A stretch of 64,000 nt of DNA from assembly GCF_900116105.1 (NCBI RefSeq), contig NZ_FPAC01000001.1, positions 1,974,862 to 2,038,861 of the forward strand. The letters are read 5' to 3'. The notes beneath the pieces are model-generated. The model was not told the origin of the DNA and did not search any database. It worked only from the letters and a program-made list of their open reading frames with translations. Source of the DNA: Paenibacillus sp. 453mf (GTDB lineage: Bacteria > Bacillota > Bacilli > Paenibacillales > Paenibacillaceae). Both the position numbers and the translations under genes were made by a program. Below, in pieces: positions 18,087-25,909 of this stretch; the first letter of the stretch is position 1, and every line of letters starts with the position of its first letter.

Positions 18087-18542
18087 TTACAGCAGTTTCG
18101 TCATGAAGACGCTATATGGATCTTCTATGTAATCCGCAAAAGGAGAACAATGCTCGAAGCCACATTTTTCATACAAGATCCTTGCCGGAATGAAATCGTC
18201 CGTCGATCCTGTTTCCAGGGACAGTCTGCGGTATCCACGGTTCCCAGCTTCTGTCATAATGTGATTCAGCATCAGCCTTGCCACACCTTTTCTCAGGTGA
18301 CCACTCGCGGTACGCATCGACTTCACTTCACCATGCTCAGTATCCAGTTCCTTAAGAGCCCCGCACCCAAGCAGCTCCCCGTCTTCCCAGACACTCCAGA
18401 ATGTGACCCCCGGCTGCTTCAACCCATTCACATCCAGTGCATGAACGCTTTCAGGAGGAGATTGATCCAGCATGCTTGCAATATGCTGTCTAATTAAATG
18501 TTGAATCTCCACACCGCTTAAATCATCAATTCTAATCTCCAT
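18087..18542 (-). CDS. GNAT family N-acetyltransferase (YsnE-like)
   Basis: 151 residues with the full GNAT fold. The acetyl-CoA loop is SMRTASGHLRKGVARLMLNHIM (motif A, R-x-x-G-x-A type), preceded by the strand FWSVWEDGELLGCGALKELD and followed by LSLETGSTDDFIPARILYEKCGFE. It would acetylate a small-molecule amine or protein N-terminus with acetyl-CoA in the cytoplasm; the acceptor cannot be told. Monocistronic. Confidence 0.9.
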   Translation of the reverse strand: MEIRIDDLSGVEIQHLIRQHIASMLDQSPPESVHALDVNGLKQPGVTFWSVWEDGELLGCGALKELDTEHGEVKSMRTASGHLRKGVARLMLNHIMTEAGNRGYRRLSLETGSTDDFIPARILYEKCGFEHCSPFADYIEDPYSVFMTKLL

Positions 18543-18651
18543 CCGTAACCGTCACTCTCCCGTTTAGCTCGCATTTTTCTCATGATCTGTATACATCTTA
18601 ACAGGATTTGACGGTGTAAAAAAGGTGAACTTTTGCTAGTACAAGATAGTT

Positions 18652-19671
18652 TTAGCTCTTATCCCGGATAGGATTCCAGCTGTCATTCCCCTTTAGAACC
18701 TCAGCCGGTGAATAGGTATGAAGCATCTCTGGCTCAATCTTCTTCGTCCACTGTACTCTCTCTCCCTCTGCACCTGGACCGTGGCTGCCATACTCAGCAT
18801 ATCCGACCGTCTGCTCTCGTTCCCGCTTCCCCCAATTATGCCAGCCCGCAGGGTGAATATGCTGCCCGAGATCACAATTGACAAATACGGTTTTGGCATA
18901 TTCTCGCCAAGGTCTGCCCAAGTATACGCTCCCCGAATCCGCATTCCCCGTTAAGGAGCAGTCCCAGAATACATACCCGAAAGTCACCTCTTCGGCGGTA
19001 GATGCAGCAGTTATATACCCAGGGGAGGCTGTACGGTCTGTGCTTCCGTTTTCATTGACATGTCTGCGCTTGGAGAACAGCTCACAATCTACAAATACTG
19101 CCGTCGCCGAACCAAAAATAAAATCAACATCTCCCTCGATGTAACAGCATTCATAATATTGACGCACAGGTCGCCTAGGGAACATGTCACGCGGACCACC
19201 GAATCTCCCACGGTCGATCGGCGCCTCTGGAAGCGGCCCCGTGAACAAGGTATCCTGATGTCCGAGCAATCGACAATGGTAGAAGGATACCCGATCTCCG
19301 TCTACATAGGCCGCAATGGCTTGTCCGATCTCCTTTCCATAGCCTGCGCTGTTCTCTATCGTCAAATGACTGACCGATACGTCATCACTGGAAATAAGCA
19401 CTGTATAGGTATTAAAAGTGTGATAAGGACTGCCGTCCGGAAATAACTTATGAGCATAGTCTCCATATGTAATGATCGTGTCTTCTGCGGTCTCGCCGAT
19501 TAACCGGACACCCGGCTGGTTCAGATGAATTTTCTCTTGATATATGCCTGATTTGATGAAAATTGTGCAGGACTCAGAGCTTCCGGCTCTAAGACTCAGG
19601 ATCTGATCAATCGCTTCTTGAATTGAATTAAAGTCAGCCGTCCCATCTTGAGCTACGGTAATTTCAATCAC
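18652..19671 (-). CDS. Pectinesterase (CE8), probably cytoplasmic
   Basis: 339 residues of right-handed beta-helix. Family motifs are in order: GHQDTLF, YIEGDVDFIFGSATAVF (with the catalytic Asp pair region) and YLGRPWREYAKTVFVNC. CE8 enzymes remove methyl esters from pectin galacturonate. There is no signal peptide, which points to action on imported oligogalacturonides, as known for intracellular pectinesterases of Bacillales and enterobacteria. Start is GTG behind GGAGGGGG. It has its own terminator-separated position after the heme monooxygenase gene. No other pectin genes are in the window. Confidence 0.92.
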   Translation of the reverse strand: MIEITVAQDGTADFNSIQEAIDQILSLRAGSSESCTIFIKSGIYQEKIHLNQPGVRLIGETAEDTIITYGDYAHKLFPDGSPYHTFNTYTVLISSDDVSVSHLTIENSAGYGKEIGQAIAAYVDGDRVSFYHCRLLGHQDTLFTGPLPEAPIDRGRFGGPRDMFPRRPVRQYYECCYIEGDVDFIFGSATAVFVDCELFSKRRHVNENGSTDRTASPGYITAASTAEEVTFGYVFWDCSLTGNADSGSVYLGRPWREYAKTVFVNCDLGQHIHPAGWHNWGKREREQTVGYAEYGSHGPGAEGERVQWTKKIEPEMLHTYSPAEVLKGNDSWNPIRDKS

Positions 19672-19690
19672 ATTAATCCCCCTCCTATTA

Positions 19691-19731
19691 GCAAAAAGAA
19701 CCCGATCAATCCTAAGACTGAAAGAGTTCTT
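19691..19731 (-). terminator. Terminator after the heme monooxygenase gene
   Basis: On the minus strand AAGAACTC pairs with GGGTTCTT (one G-U) around a 20-base loop and is followed by TTT. It lies between the stop at 19836 and the pectinesterase start. Confidence 0.6.
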
Positions 19732-19835
19732 CTAACAAACTGTTATTAACTGATTACGATTTGCGTTTACGCGAACGAACTAAATATAATACAATTCCTA
19801 TCAATAGTGCTAACAGAGCTGATTGCCGATATGTA

Positions 19836-20162
19836 TTATTCAGTAACAGCAGCCTTCACGTCATACATGGAAACTTTAGTCTCCAGCAGGTAATCAGGCT
19901 TCTCTTGATTCCGGCTGTTCCGATGTCCGGCAATATGAGCGGGGCTCTTCTCCCAAGCCTTCCAGGCATCTTCCGATTCCCAGCGGATCATGACGACAAC
20001 CTCTTCTACTTCTTCATCCTTCTTGCGATTCTTCTTCACCATCACAGTACGATCAATAAATCCTGGAATTTCCGTCATAGGACCGCCAGGCTGACCGAAA
20101 CGCTCAACAACAGCATCGCTGAAGCCTTCTTTAACTGTAATTACTCTCATTTGAATCAACAT
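19836..20162 (-). CDS. Heme-degrading / ABM-fold monooxygenase (HmoB/IsdG-like)
   Basis: 108 residues from the ATG at 20162, chosen because GGAGG lies eight bases upstream; a start five codons earlier overlaps that site. The antibiotic-biosynthesis-monooxygenase fold shows VITVKEGFSDAVVERFG, GFIDRTVMV, VVMIRWESEDAWKAWEKS and the HIAGHR segment with the likely axial His. Such enzymes open heme and release iron in the cytoplasm. A textbook Fur box 45 bases upstream means iron-limited expression, which strongly supports an iron/heme role over a generic monooxygenase. Confidence 0.85.
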   Translation of the reverse strand: MLIQMRVITVKEGFSDAVVERFGQPGGPMTEIPGFIDRTVMVKKNRKKDEEVEEVVVMIRWESEDAWKAWEKSPAHIAGHRNSRNQEKPDYLLETKVSMYDVKAAVTE

Positions 20163-20206
20163 GTGAACATCCTCCATATCATAGACAAGTATAAAAATAT
20201 ACTAAA

Positions 20207-20222
20207 CGATAATGATTATCAG
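20207..20222. promoter_or_regulatory. Fur box
   Basis: CGATAATGATTATCAG contains the core GATAATGATTATC, a 7-1-7 palindrome that differs from TGATAATNATTATCA only at the first base. It sits in the promoter region of the heme monooxygenase gene and predicts derepression when iron is scarce. Confidence 0.85.
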
Positions 20223-20260
20223 TGTCAATAAAGGAGTGTTCTACACATTATTCAAGATAT

Positions 20261-20854
20261 TCAAATCCAGTCGATCTCCTCGCCATTCCCATCTTCAGGG
20301 ATGATTGAAGCGCTTATCTCGTCAGCAATATTTTGAATATCCTCCGAATAGATAAGTGTTATACCATATCCATCCTCTTGGTGCTTTTTAAGCGCTTTTT
20401 CTTTTATATAACGCGGACTTCCGGGGCCATTTTCTTCATCGTAGACTAGTAATATATGCTCTGTCTTGCGAAAGAGAAGCTCGTCTCTTGCCTGAAACTG
20501 CCACGGACCGGCATATGGCTGCTTGCTGACCACTCCGTAGTAATCCACATTCCGCATGATTTCTTCGAAATATTCCTTCTTATCGTCGGACCATTTCTCT
20601 TCCGGATTCATAAATGCAGAAATAATGGACAGCTTCAGCTCCGGATATTGCTGCTTCAATTCAATGACAACTTCACATGCCCACAGATCTACACCATATT
20701 GACCCGGGGTGATGACCCACTCTGCTCCCTCCTCTATGAGAGTCAACAGCTTGGATCGGATCGCTTGCTTAATATAAGGAATACCGGGGTGCTTCTGATT
20801 GAAGATGCCGAGCTCATTGGCCCGGTATCCAGTAACTAACAGGTTTTTCATCAT
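20261..20854 (-). CDS. ypsA: YpsA family (DUF1273) SLOG-fold protein
   Basis: 197 residues. The N-terminus NLLVTGYRANELGIF, the nucleotide-loop region EWVITPGQYGVDLWACEV, FMNPEEKW and the LLVYDEENGPGSPRYI segment are characteristic of YpsA. The family has a Rossmann-like SLOG fold expected to bind a nucleotide or ligand, and B. subtilis YpsA has been linked to cell division. Upstream at 20905-20992 lies an unusual pair of inverted 16-bp motifs that could control it. The neighbour upstream is a small coiled-coil protein. Confidence 0.88.
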   Translation of the reverse strand: MMKNLLVTGYRANELGIFNQKHPGIPYIKQAIRSKLLTLIEEGAEWVITPGQYGVDLWACEVVIELKQQYPELKLSIISAFMNPEEKWSDDKKEYFEEIMRNVDYYGVVSKQPYAGPWQFQARDELLFRKTEHILLVYDEENGPGSPRYIKEKALKKHQEDGYGITLIYSEDIQNIADEISASIIPEDGNGEEIDWI

Positions 20855-20904
20855 CTATCTTTGTAATACCGCCCTTCTAGTTCATCTTTATATCGTAACA
20901 TATA

Positions 20905-20992
20905 TGAATCAATTTCATAATGCCTTTCGCGGCTTAAATCAAAGGTATATAATTTCGAATTCACCTTATTCATGATTTATGAAATTGATTCA
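20905..20992. repeat. Inverted pair of a 16-bp motif upstream of ypsA
   Basis: TGAATCAATTTCATAA (20905-20920) and its exact reverse complement (20977-20992) are separated by 56 bases. The inner 14 bases, GAATCAATTTCATA, recur as a tighter inverted pair at 38703-38739, and a one-mismatch copy is at 43248-43261. All copies are intergenic. It does not match the CodY, Fur, PerR or Zur consensus sequences. Confidence 0.6.
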
Positions 20993-20997
20993 CATTT

Positions 20998-21345
20998 TTA
21001 TATTTTGTTCACAATAAGCAGTTCTGTTCTTCGTGTCTCATAGGTATGAGATATACCTTCTTCTGACAGGATTCCGAGTTTAATCAAGCTGGCTATTTTC
21101 CCAGCATCCGCCTTAGACATGAGTTTCCACACCTCTGGATCTGGTAAAGCTTGATATAGCAGCTCATCATCATATTCTTTCCTGCTTTGAACTACAATTT
21201 TGGCTTCATATTCTCCATGCACCATGCTGTCCGCATTCTGTGCAATAAGATGCTCAATCATCTCTTGACGCAGACTTGACAGCTCGTCTTCTATTTCTTT
21301 CTTCAACTTCTTAAGCTCATAATAACGCTCCATTTGATCTATCAT
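20998..21345 (-). CDS. Small coiled-coil protein, unknown function
   Basis: 115 residues. The first 35 residues are a charged coiled coil (MERYYELKKLKKEIEDELSS). The C-terminal half is globular (KLMSKADAGKIASLIKLGILSEEGI). GAGG stands five bases before the ATG. I do not recognise the family. It ends seven bases from the inverted motif pair, upstream of ypsA. Confidence 0.6.
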   Translation of the reverse strand: MIDQMERYYELKKLKKEIEDELSSLRQEMIEHLIAQNADSMVHGEYEAKIVVQSRKEYDDELLYQALPDPEVWKLMSKADAGKIASLIKLGILSEEGISHTYETRRTELLIVNKI

Positions 21346-21450
21346 CTCATCCTCACGCTCCTCTCCATTTAAGTGTATGCAGTAAGGCCAGGTTCAAGGA
21401 CAGATCAACAGCTCAGCTGGTAGAAAACAGTTATAGTCAACGCATGCCCA

Positions 21451-21479
21451 TTGAATTATGTATAGAGCTATGCTAAGAT
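21451..21479 (+). promoter_or_regulatory. Promoter of the hflX leader transcript
   Basis: TTGAAT (21451-21456), a 17-base spacer and TAAGAT (21474-21479) preceded by TGC, an extended -10. Transcription should start near 21486, giving about 470 bases of leader before the hflX ATG. Confidence 0.7.
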
Positions 21480-21511
21480 AGCGTTAACTTTAGGAACGGA
21501 GGGATACCGCT

Positions 21512-21556
21512 ATGATTAATTGGATTCGAGTTAGATTTTCTTTTGCCCTTAACTAA
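21512..21556 (+). CDS. 14-residue leader peptide MINWIRVRFSFALN controlling hflX
   Basis: The ribosome site GGAGGG stands eight bases from the ATG, which is as good as any in the window, yet the frame has only 15 codons. The sequence IRVRF..LN resembles the ErmD leader peptide (MTHSMRLRFPTLNQ) and carries an Arg-x-Arg motif, the known macrolide-dependent ribosome stall signal. A hairpin CTCTGC/GCAGAG begins 11 bases after the stop, and two terminators follow before hflX. A stalled ribosome here would alter downstream folding. Drug response is inference from the motif and layout. Confidence 0.72.
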   Translation: MINWIRVRFSFALN

Positions 21557-21642
21557 ATAGGCAAAGACTCTGCTCTTATGTGTAAGGCAGAGAACTCGGA
21601 TTCGATCTATCCATATGCTGGTATTTCACAGAAGATAGACGA

Positions 21643-21674
21643 AGAGGACAGGAGTGAGATCCCTGGCCTCTTTT
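21643..21674 (+). terminator. First attenuator terminator (T1) in the hflX leader
   Basis: AGAGGACAGG pairs with CCTGGCCTCT (A/G mismatch inside) and is followed by TTTTCTT. It lies 87 bases after the leader peptide stop. The upstream strand CTATC (near 21608) can pair with GATAG (near 21634), a possible competing fold. Confidence 0.7.
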
Positions 21675-21891
21675 CTTATACGCTTAAACGGGTGTGTCCT
21701 TAACCAGCCGCATTAATTATGTATTTAATCATGCCTATTGTGCAGTGTGAGTATAGGACCCTTACGGTATAAGATGCCTGTAGAATATGCAGCTGAGCAC
21801 TGGTTATTTCAGTTGCACCCCTGCATGTTCACAGATCTAAGTCCCCTACCTGGCTGTACCCCGTAGTTACTCCGAGTTCTCTTGAACCTGT

Positions 21892-21923
21892 ACACAGGCA
21901 GAAGGTTTAGCCTGTGTTTTTTT
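21892..21923 (+). terminator. Second attenuator terminator (T2) just before hflX
   Basis: ACACAGGC/GCCTGTGT is a perfect eight-pair stem with a 10-base loop and a run of seven T. It ends about 20 bases before the hflX ribosome site, with no gene upstream that needs ending. Confidence 0.87.
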
Positions 21924-21957
21924 AATTTTCAGGTGTAAACAGAAGGAGGACGATGGT

Positions 21958-23229
21958 ATGACACAACCATTTATAGATAAAGCAGTTATTGTAGGACTAC
22001 AGCTGAACAACCAAGAGGATTTCGAACACTCTATGGAGGAGCTTGGCAATCTGGCCAATGCTTGCGACATCGAGGTTGCCGCAGTGCTGACGCAGAAGGC
22101 AGAACGTGTACATCCCGCGCACTATATAGGCACTGGTAAGATTGAGGAGCTCACCGATTTACTGAAGATGCTGGAGACCACCATTGTGATCTTCAATGAT
22201 GAGCTCTCCCCTTCTCAGGTTCGTAATCTTGAGAAAAGACTGGATGCCGCTGTCCTGGACCGGACAACACTGATCCTGAATATATTTGCCGAGCGTGCGA
22301 GATCTAGAGAATCTCAGCTCCAAGTAGAGCTGGCAAGGCTTCAATATGTGCTCCCAAGATTGTCCGGGATCAGCTCTTCCTCGGGCAGACAGCGCGGCGG
22401 GGTCGGTACCAAGAACAGGGGCTCAGGAGAAACCAAGCTGGAATTAAGCCAAAGACGGATTGAAGAGAAAATTACAGAACTGAACCGAGAACTGGAGCTG
22501 CTCGTATCCCAGCGCCAAACGCAGCGCAGACGCCGCCAGAAGACAGAGATGCCGGTAGTGAGTCTCGTCGGCTATACGAATACAGGCAAATCCAGTCTCA
22601 TGAATGCTATGCTTGATAAATACGATGCGGCAAGCGAGAAAGCTGTACTGGCCAAGGATATGCTCTTTGCCACCCTGCAGACCTCGGTAAGACAAATCTC
22701 ACTCCCAGATCGTAAGAAATTTCTTCTAACCGACACTGTCGGATTTGTAAGCAAGCTTCCGCATCATCTAGTGAAGGCTTTTCGTTCTACGCTGGAAGAG
22801 GTGCTTGAATCCGATCTGCTTCTGCACGTTGTAGATGCAAGTAACCCTGATGCTGAGCAGCTCATTGAAGTGACGAATCAAACGTTAAAGGACCTGGGTG
22901 CCGATAAAATTCCAGTCATCTATGTTTATAACAAAATCGATCTGCGCAGTGCATTATTGAATGAGATGCAGGTTCGTAAACCGGCCATATTCGTATCAGC
23001 CAAGACGGGGCAAGGATTAGACTCGTTGGAAACTGCCATCAAGGCGCAGCTGTTCGGACATTATGAACGAGTTGCGCTTAACATTCCATATGATCAAGGA
23101 CATCTTCTCTCCTATTTCCATGAGCATGCGAATGTTGAAACCATTCAATATGAAGAGGATGGAACCAAGCTGACTATTGAGGCCTCCCCGGTTGAAGTGA
23201 AGAAATGGAGCCATCTGCAAGCAGAATAG
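21958..23229 (+). CDS. hflX: HflX family ribosome-splitting GTPase
   Basis: 423 residues. The HflX N-terminal domain (VGLQLNNQEDFEHSMEELG, PAHYIGTGKIEEL, FNDELSPSQVRNLE) is followed by the glycine-rich GTKNRGSGETKLELSQRRI linker. The GTPase domain has G1 GYTNTGKSS, G3 DTVGF and G4 NKID. HflX binds the 50S subunit and splits stalled 70S ribosomes; some Firmicute homologues (HflXr) give resistance to macrolides and lincosamides. The leader peptide and double attenuator make it look like the inducible, drug-linked type. GGAGGACG precedes the ATG, and a strong terminator follows. Confidence 0.95.
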   Translation: MTQPFIDKAVIVGLQLNNQEDFEHSMEELGNLANACDIEVAAVLTQKAERVHPAHYIGTGKIEELTDLLKMLETTIVIFNDELSPSQVRNLEKRLDAAVLDRTTLILNIFAERARSRESQLQVELARLQYVLPRLSGISSSSGRQRGGVGTKNRGSGETKLELSQRRIEEKITELNRELELLVSQRQTQRRRRQKTEMPVVSLVGYTNTGKSSLMNAMLDKYDAASEKAVLAKDMLFATLQTSVRQISLPDRKKFLLTDTVGFVSKLPHHLVKAFRSTLEEVLESDLLLHVVDASNPDAEQLIEVTNQTLKDLGADKIPVIYVYNKIDLRSALLNEMQVRKPAIFVSAKTGQGLDSLETAIKAQLFGHYERVALNIPYDQGHLLSYFHEHANVETIQYEEDGTKLTIEASPVEVKKWSHLQAE

Positions 23230-23246
23230 AGGATTAAATAATTAAT

Positions 23247-23293
23247 AGAGGGTGTCCGCCCGTCATCGAAGATGATTGTGGACACCCTCTTTT
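23247..23293 (+). terminator. Terminator of hflX
   Basis: AGAGGGTGTCC/GGACACCCTCT, 11 perfect pairs, followed by TTTT on the plus strand. It lies between convergent hflX and the oxalate decarboxylase gene and could serve both. Confidence 0.88.
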
Positions 23294-23309
23294 GCTTGAG
23301 TCCGATTGT

Positions 23310-24479
23310 CTAAAAAAATCCGGGATACTTCACTACGGGCCACTTCTCTTTGCGCAGCGCACCCAGTAATTCAGGACCCACATTCAAGTTACTGTGAACA
23401 AGTTCTTTAGGCGTTAGTGCCATCCACTGATTTAGAGAAACATCTTCAAAGCGGTCACTTTTGAACATCTCTAAGAACCACAATGTGTCAGTACCCGTAT
23501 TCTGAATATAATGTCCCGTCACGAAGGGGACATATCCAACATCGCCTGCTCTATAATCAAATGTACGAGCTGCACCGTCTCCAGTAAATACGGTCATTCT
23601 TCCCTGTCCGGTAAGGTAATACTGCCACTCATCGTTATTCGGATGCCAGTGAAGCTCTCTCATTGCACCCGGTTCAATCTCAACGAGTGCTGCTGCGATT
23701 GTTCTTGATATTGGAAAGTTAGAGGAATCTACAATTCGTACACTACCACCAGGGGTTTTAATGGGTTCTTGTTCCATCAGCCCGTGCTTGAAGGTTAAGG
23801 GAACTTCTCCGTAAGGGGACTGGACTTCTTGACTTGTGATAGAACCCGGTACTTCTCCCTGATAGATATACACCTGTTCAGCAGGTATCGAGTCGAAGGC
23901 ACTCTCTGGCACTCCGAAATTAGCGGAGAGCACCTCTTTTGGAGTATGGGCAAACCAATCGGAGATCGACAAAGTGGATAGATCAGAGAAATTTCCGTCA
24001 TCGAAGACGAGCAGAAATTCACAATGCTCCAACCCCTGAATCGAATGCGGGATACCTGGAGGAAAGTACCACAGATCACCTGGACCAACGTCAGCAATAA
24101 AATTCCTTCCTTGCTGATCAACAGCCGTTATACGTGCTCTTCCTAACAGCATATAAGACCACTCTGCTTGTTTATGCCAGTGAAGCTCACGTACTCCCCC
24201 AGCCGTTAAGCTCATATTTACTCCAGCAAGGGTGGTCGCGATCGGAAGCTCCCGCACAGTGATCTCGCGAGACCATCCCCCATGATTTAGCTTCATTGAA
24301 GTATCTGAGAAGGAGAATTTCAGATTAGGAACCAGTCCTGCATCTGTAATCGGTGGGACGAGCATATCGGGATTTTGAAGATCTCGCATTATATTTCGCG
24401 GTCCCTTGTCAATCGCTCCGGCCCCATCACTGCGGATGGGCTGTGGTATATTTTCTCCTTTATTAGTGCGTTTGTCCAT
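23310..24479 (-). CDS. oxdC: Oxalate decarboxylase (bicupin) with altered lid loop
   Basis: About 389 residues with two cupin domains. Manganese ligands are visible in [10 protein letters not shown] plus GIPHSIQG (first cupin) and [12 protein letters not shown] plus TGHYIQN (second), and the second-site Glu is in WFLEMF. The flexible lid over the first site, SENST in B. subtilis OxdC, reads SDLST here. The enzyme converts oxalate to formate and CO2 and consumes a proton. No signal peptide. The ATG at 24479 has AGGAG at proper spacing; the GTG one codon earlier is too close. Confidence 0.93.
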   Translation of the reverse strand: MDKRTNKGENIPQPIRSDGAGAIDKGPRNIMRDLQNPDMLVPPITDAGLVPNLKFSFSDTSMKLNHGGWSREITVRELPIATTLAGVNMSLTAGGVRELHWHKQAEWSYMLLGRARITAVDQQGRNFIADVGPGDLWYFPPGIPHSIQGLEHCEFLLVFDDGNFSDLSTLSISDWFAHTPKEVLSANFGVPESAFDSIPAEQVYIYQGEVPGSITSQEVQSPYGEVPLTFKHGLMEQEPIKTPGGSVRIVDSSNFPISRTIAAALVEIEPGAMRELHWHPNNDEWQYYLTGQGRMTVFTGDGAARTFDYRAGDVGYVPFVTGHYIQNTGTDTLWFLEMFKSDRFEDVSLNQWMALTPKELVHSNLNVGPELLGALRKEKWPVVKYPGFF

Positions 24480-24577
24480 CACTAAGCTCCTCTTATAAGG
24501 GATTTTAATAAGAAGATTATATGAATTACCAAATCGATTATATTCATCAGCTTATTTCAGACATCAAATGTCCATAA

Positions 24578-24619
24578 TTAAAAATAGCCAACCCCTTGTT
24601 CATTAAGGGATTGGCTATT
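24578..24619 (-). terminator. Terminator of the yojF-bshB2 operon
   Basis: AATAGCCAA/TTGGCTATT with inner CCCTT/AAGGG, followed by TTTTT on the minus strand. It lies just after the bshB2 stop. Confidence 0.85.
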
Positions 24620-24664
24620 GATCTTTTTATCGATTAGGCATACGTATTCGTTATATTTTCAGCC

Positions 24665-25315
24665 CTATTTTAATGGGTAAGTCCAGAAATATTCAGTCTT
24701 CAGTCGATCTGCAAATTGCTTGTCCTTAAGAAGCGACTCGCCTGATAGAATGCGGAACTGTGAACTGTGCGCTGCAATGGACTGTACCTTGTTCAGCTTG
24801 TAATCCTGAATGTCGTAGAACACATCCGGTTCACCGATCGCTTTCTTATGACCATTGGAGAACGCAAGACATTGTACGACGGGTCTTCGATCCTGATCCA
24901 TCGCTTCAACCACTCTGACAACCGCTTCGCCCGTTGCATCATGGTCTGGATGTACACTATAACCTGGATAAAATGTAAATACAATAGAAGGATTTAATTC
25001 TTCAATCAGTGCAGAGATCGCTCCGTCCAATAGATTACGGTCTTCGAACTCAATCGTTTTGTCATGAAAACCCAGCATACGTAAATCTTGAATCCCGATG
25101 ACTCTACAGGACTGCTTCAGCTCTTCCTTACGGATCTCCGGCAGCGTGACCCGGTTAGCAATTGGAGGATTACCCATATTACGTGCCATTTCTCCCAGTG
25201 TGAGACAAGCATATGTAACATGTGCACCTTCATTTGCAAATTTGGCTAACGTTCCCGACAAACCAAATGATTCATCATCCGGATGCGGAAGTACAACTAA
25301 TATATTTTGCGTCAT
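24665..25315 (-). CDS. bshB2: Bacillithiol biosynthesis deacetylase, PIG-L fold (BshB2/YojG)
   Basis: 216 residues. The zinc-binding PHPDDE motif (LVVLPHPDDESFG) and the HPDH motif (GYSVHPDHDATGEA) define the PIG-L deacetylase family, which frees the amine of GlcNAc-malate for bacillithiol synthesis. Further signatures include TLGEMARNMG and SSQFRILSGESLL. It follows yojF by 15 bases, the same pairing as B. subtilis yojF-yojG, which favours BshB2 over another PIG-L deacetylase. Confidence 0.88.
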   Translation of the reverse strand: MTQNILVVLPHPDDESFGLSGTLAKFANEGAHVTYACLTLGEMARNMGNPPIANRVTLPEIRKEELKQSCRVIGIQDLRMLGFHDKTIEFEDRNLLDGAISALIEELNPSIVFTFYPGYSVHPDHDATGEAVVRVVEAMDQDRRPVVQCLAFSNGHKKAIGEPDVFYDIQDYKLNKVQSIAAHSSQFRILSGESLLKDKQFADRLKTEYFWTYPLK

Positions 25316-25330
25316 AAGAACCCCACTTCC

Positions 25331-25675
25331 TTAAAACAACGTTCTGCTGAGTAACAAAGATACGATCAAGCGGCCTTCTTTGTCATGACCTGCCAGCAGT
25401 ATGCGTCCTTCTTCATTTTCTTCCCAATGAGTCAAGCCTTCCGTATAAACCCAACCATCCTTCATCTTCAAGCCAACTCTATAGTAGGTATCGCCAACAA
25501 TGGTTCCTTTGCTGTATCTTACCGGCACATTCTTGATAAAATTCGCGGCTGGATGCTTCGAGCTATCATTATGGGCTGCATAGGCACCCATCGTCATTTC
25601 CATATGAAGATACAAATCTTCATTCGCGTACCGGTCAAGCTGCTCCTGCACCATTGCTATATTTATTAGCTGCAT
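25331..25675 (-). CDS. yojF: YojF family protein (DUF1806)
   Basis: 114 residues from the ATG at 25675, which has GGAGG eight bases upstream; codons further upstream lack one. Recognisable blocks are YLHMEMTMGAYAAH, FIKNVPVRYSKGTI and GWVYTEGLTHWE. The family has no known biochemical role but is regularly next to the bacillithiol deacetylase, so an accessory function in thiol metabolism is plausible. Confidence 0.85.
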   Translation of the reverse strand: MQLINIAMVQEQLDRYANEDLYLHMEMTMGAYAAHNDSSKHPAANFIKNVPVRYSKGTIVGDTYYRVGLKMKDGWVYTEGLTHWEENEEGRILLAGHDKEGRLIVSLLLSRTLF

Positions 25676-25909
25676 AACAATTCCTCCGTTACTCCTGCCA
25701 TCTATGAACATCTACAGATCACAAATATGACTTCTCCTAGCCTTCACGATACTTCAGGTTCGTAATTAGGCTCTTATAGCAGTATAGCTCAAAAAAAAGC
25801 GAAAATAAATTATTGATTATAAATTTATTCCATCTAAACGAAACTAGTCAGACTTATGCTGCGTATATGGAAGAGGAATGTATGAATTTATGAGGAGGCT
25901 GCTTATTCT

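Noticed and set aside
19761..20231. Rightward 156-codon frame
   Set aside because: Antisense to the heme monooxygenase gene and across the Fur box; no ribosome site.
20387..20405. cre-like AAGCGCTTTTT inside ypsA
   Set aside because: It lies within coding sequence, matches the consensus poorly and is far from any promoter.
21710..21870. Further short ATG frames in the hflX leader (for example MYLIMPIVQCEYRTLTV)
   Set aside because: None has a ribosome site, unlike the 14-codon peptide upstream, so they are not supported as second leader peptides.
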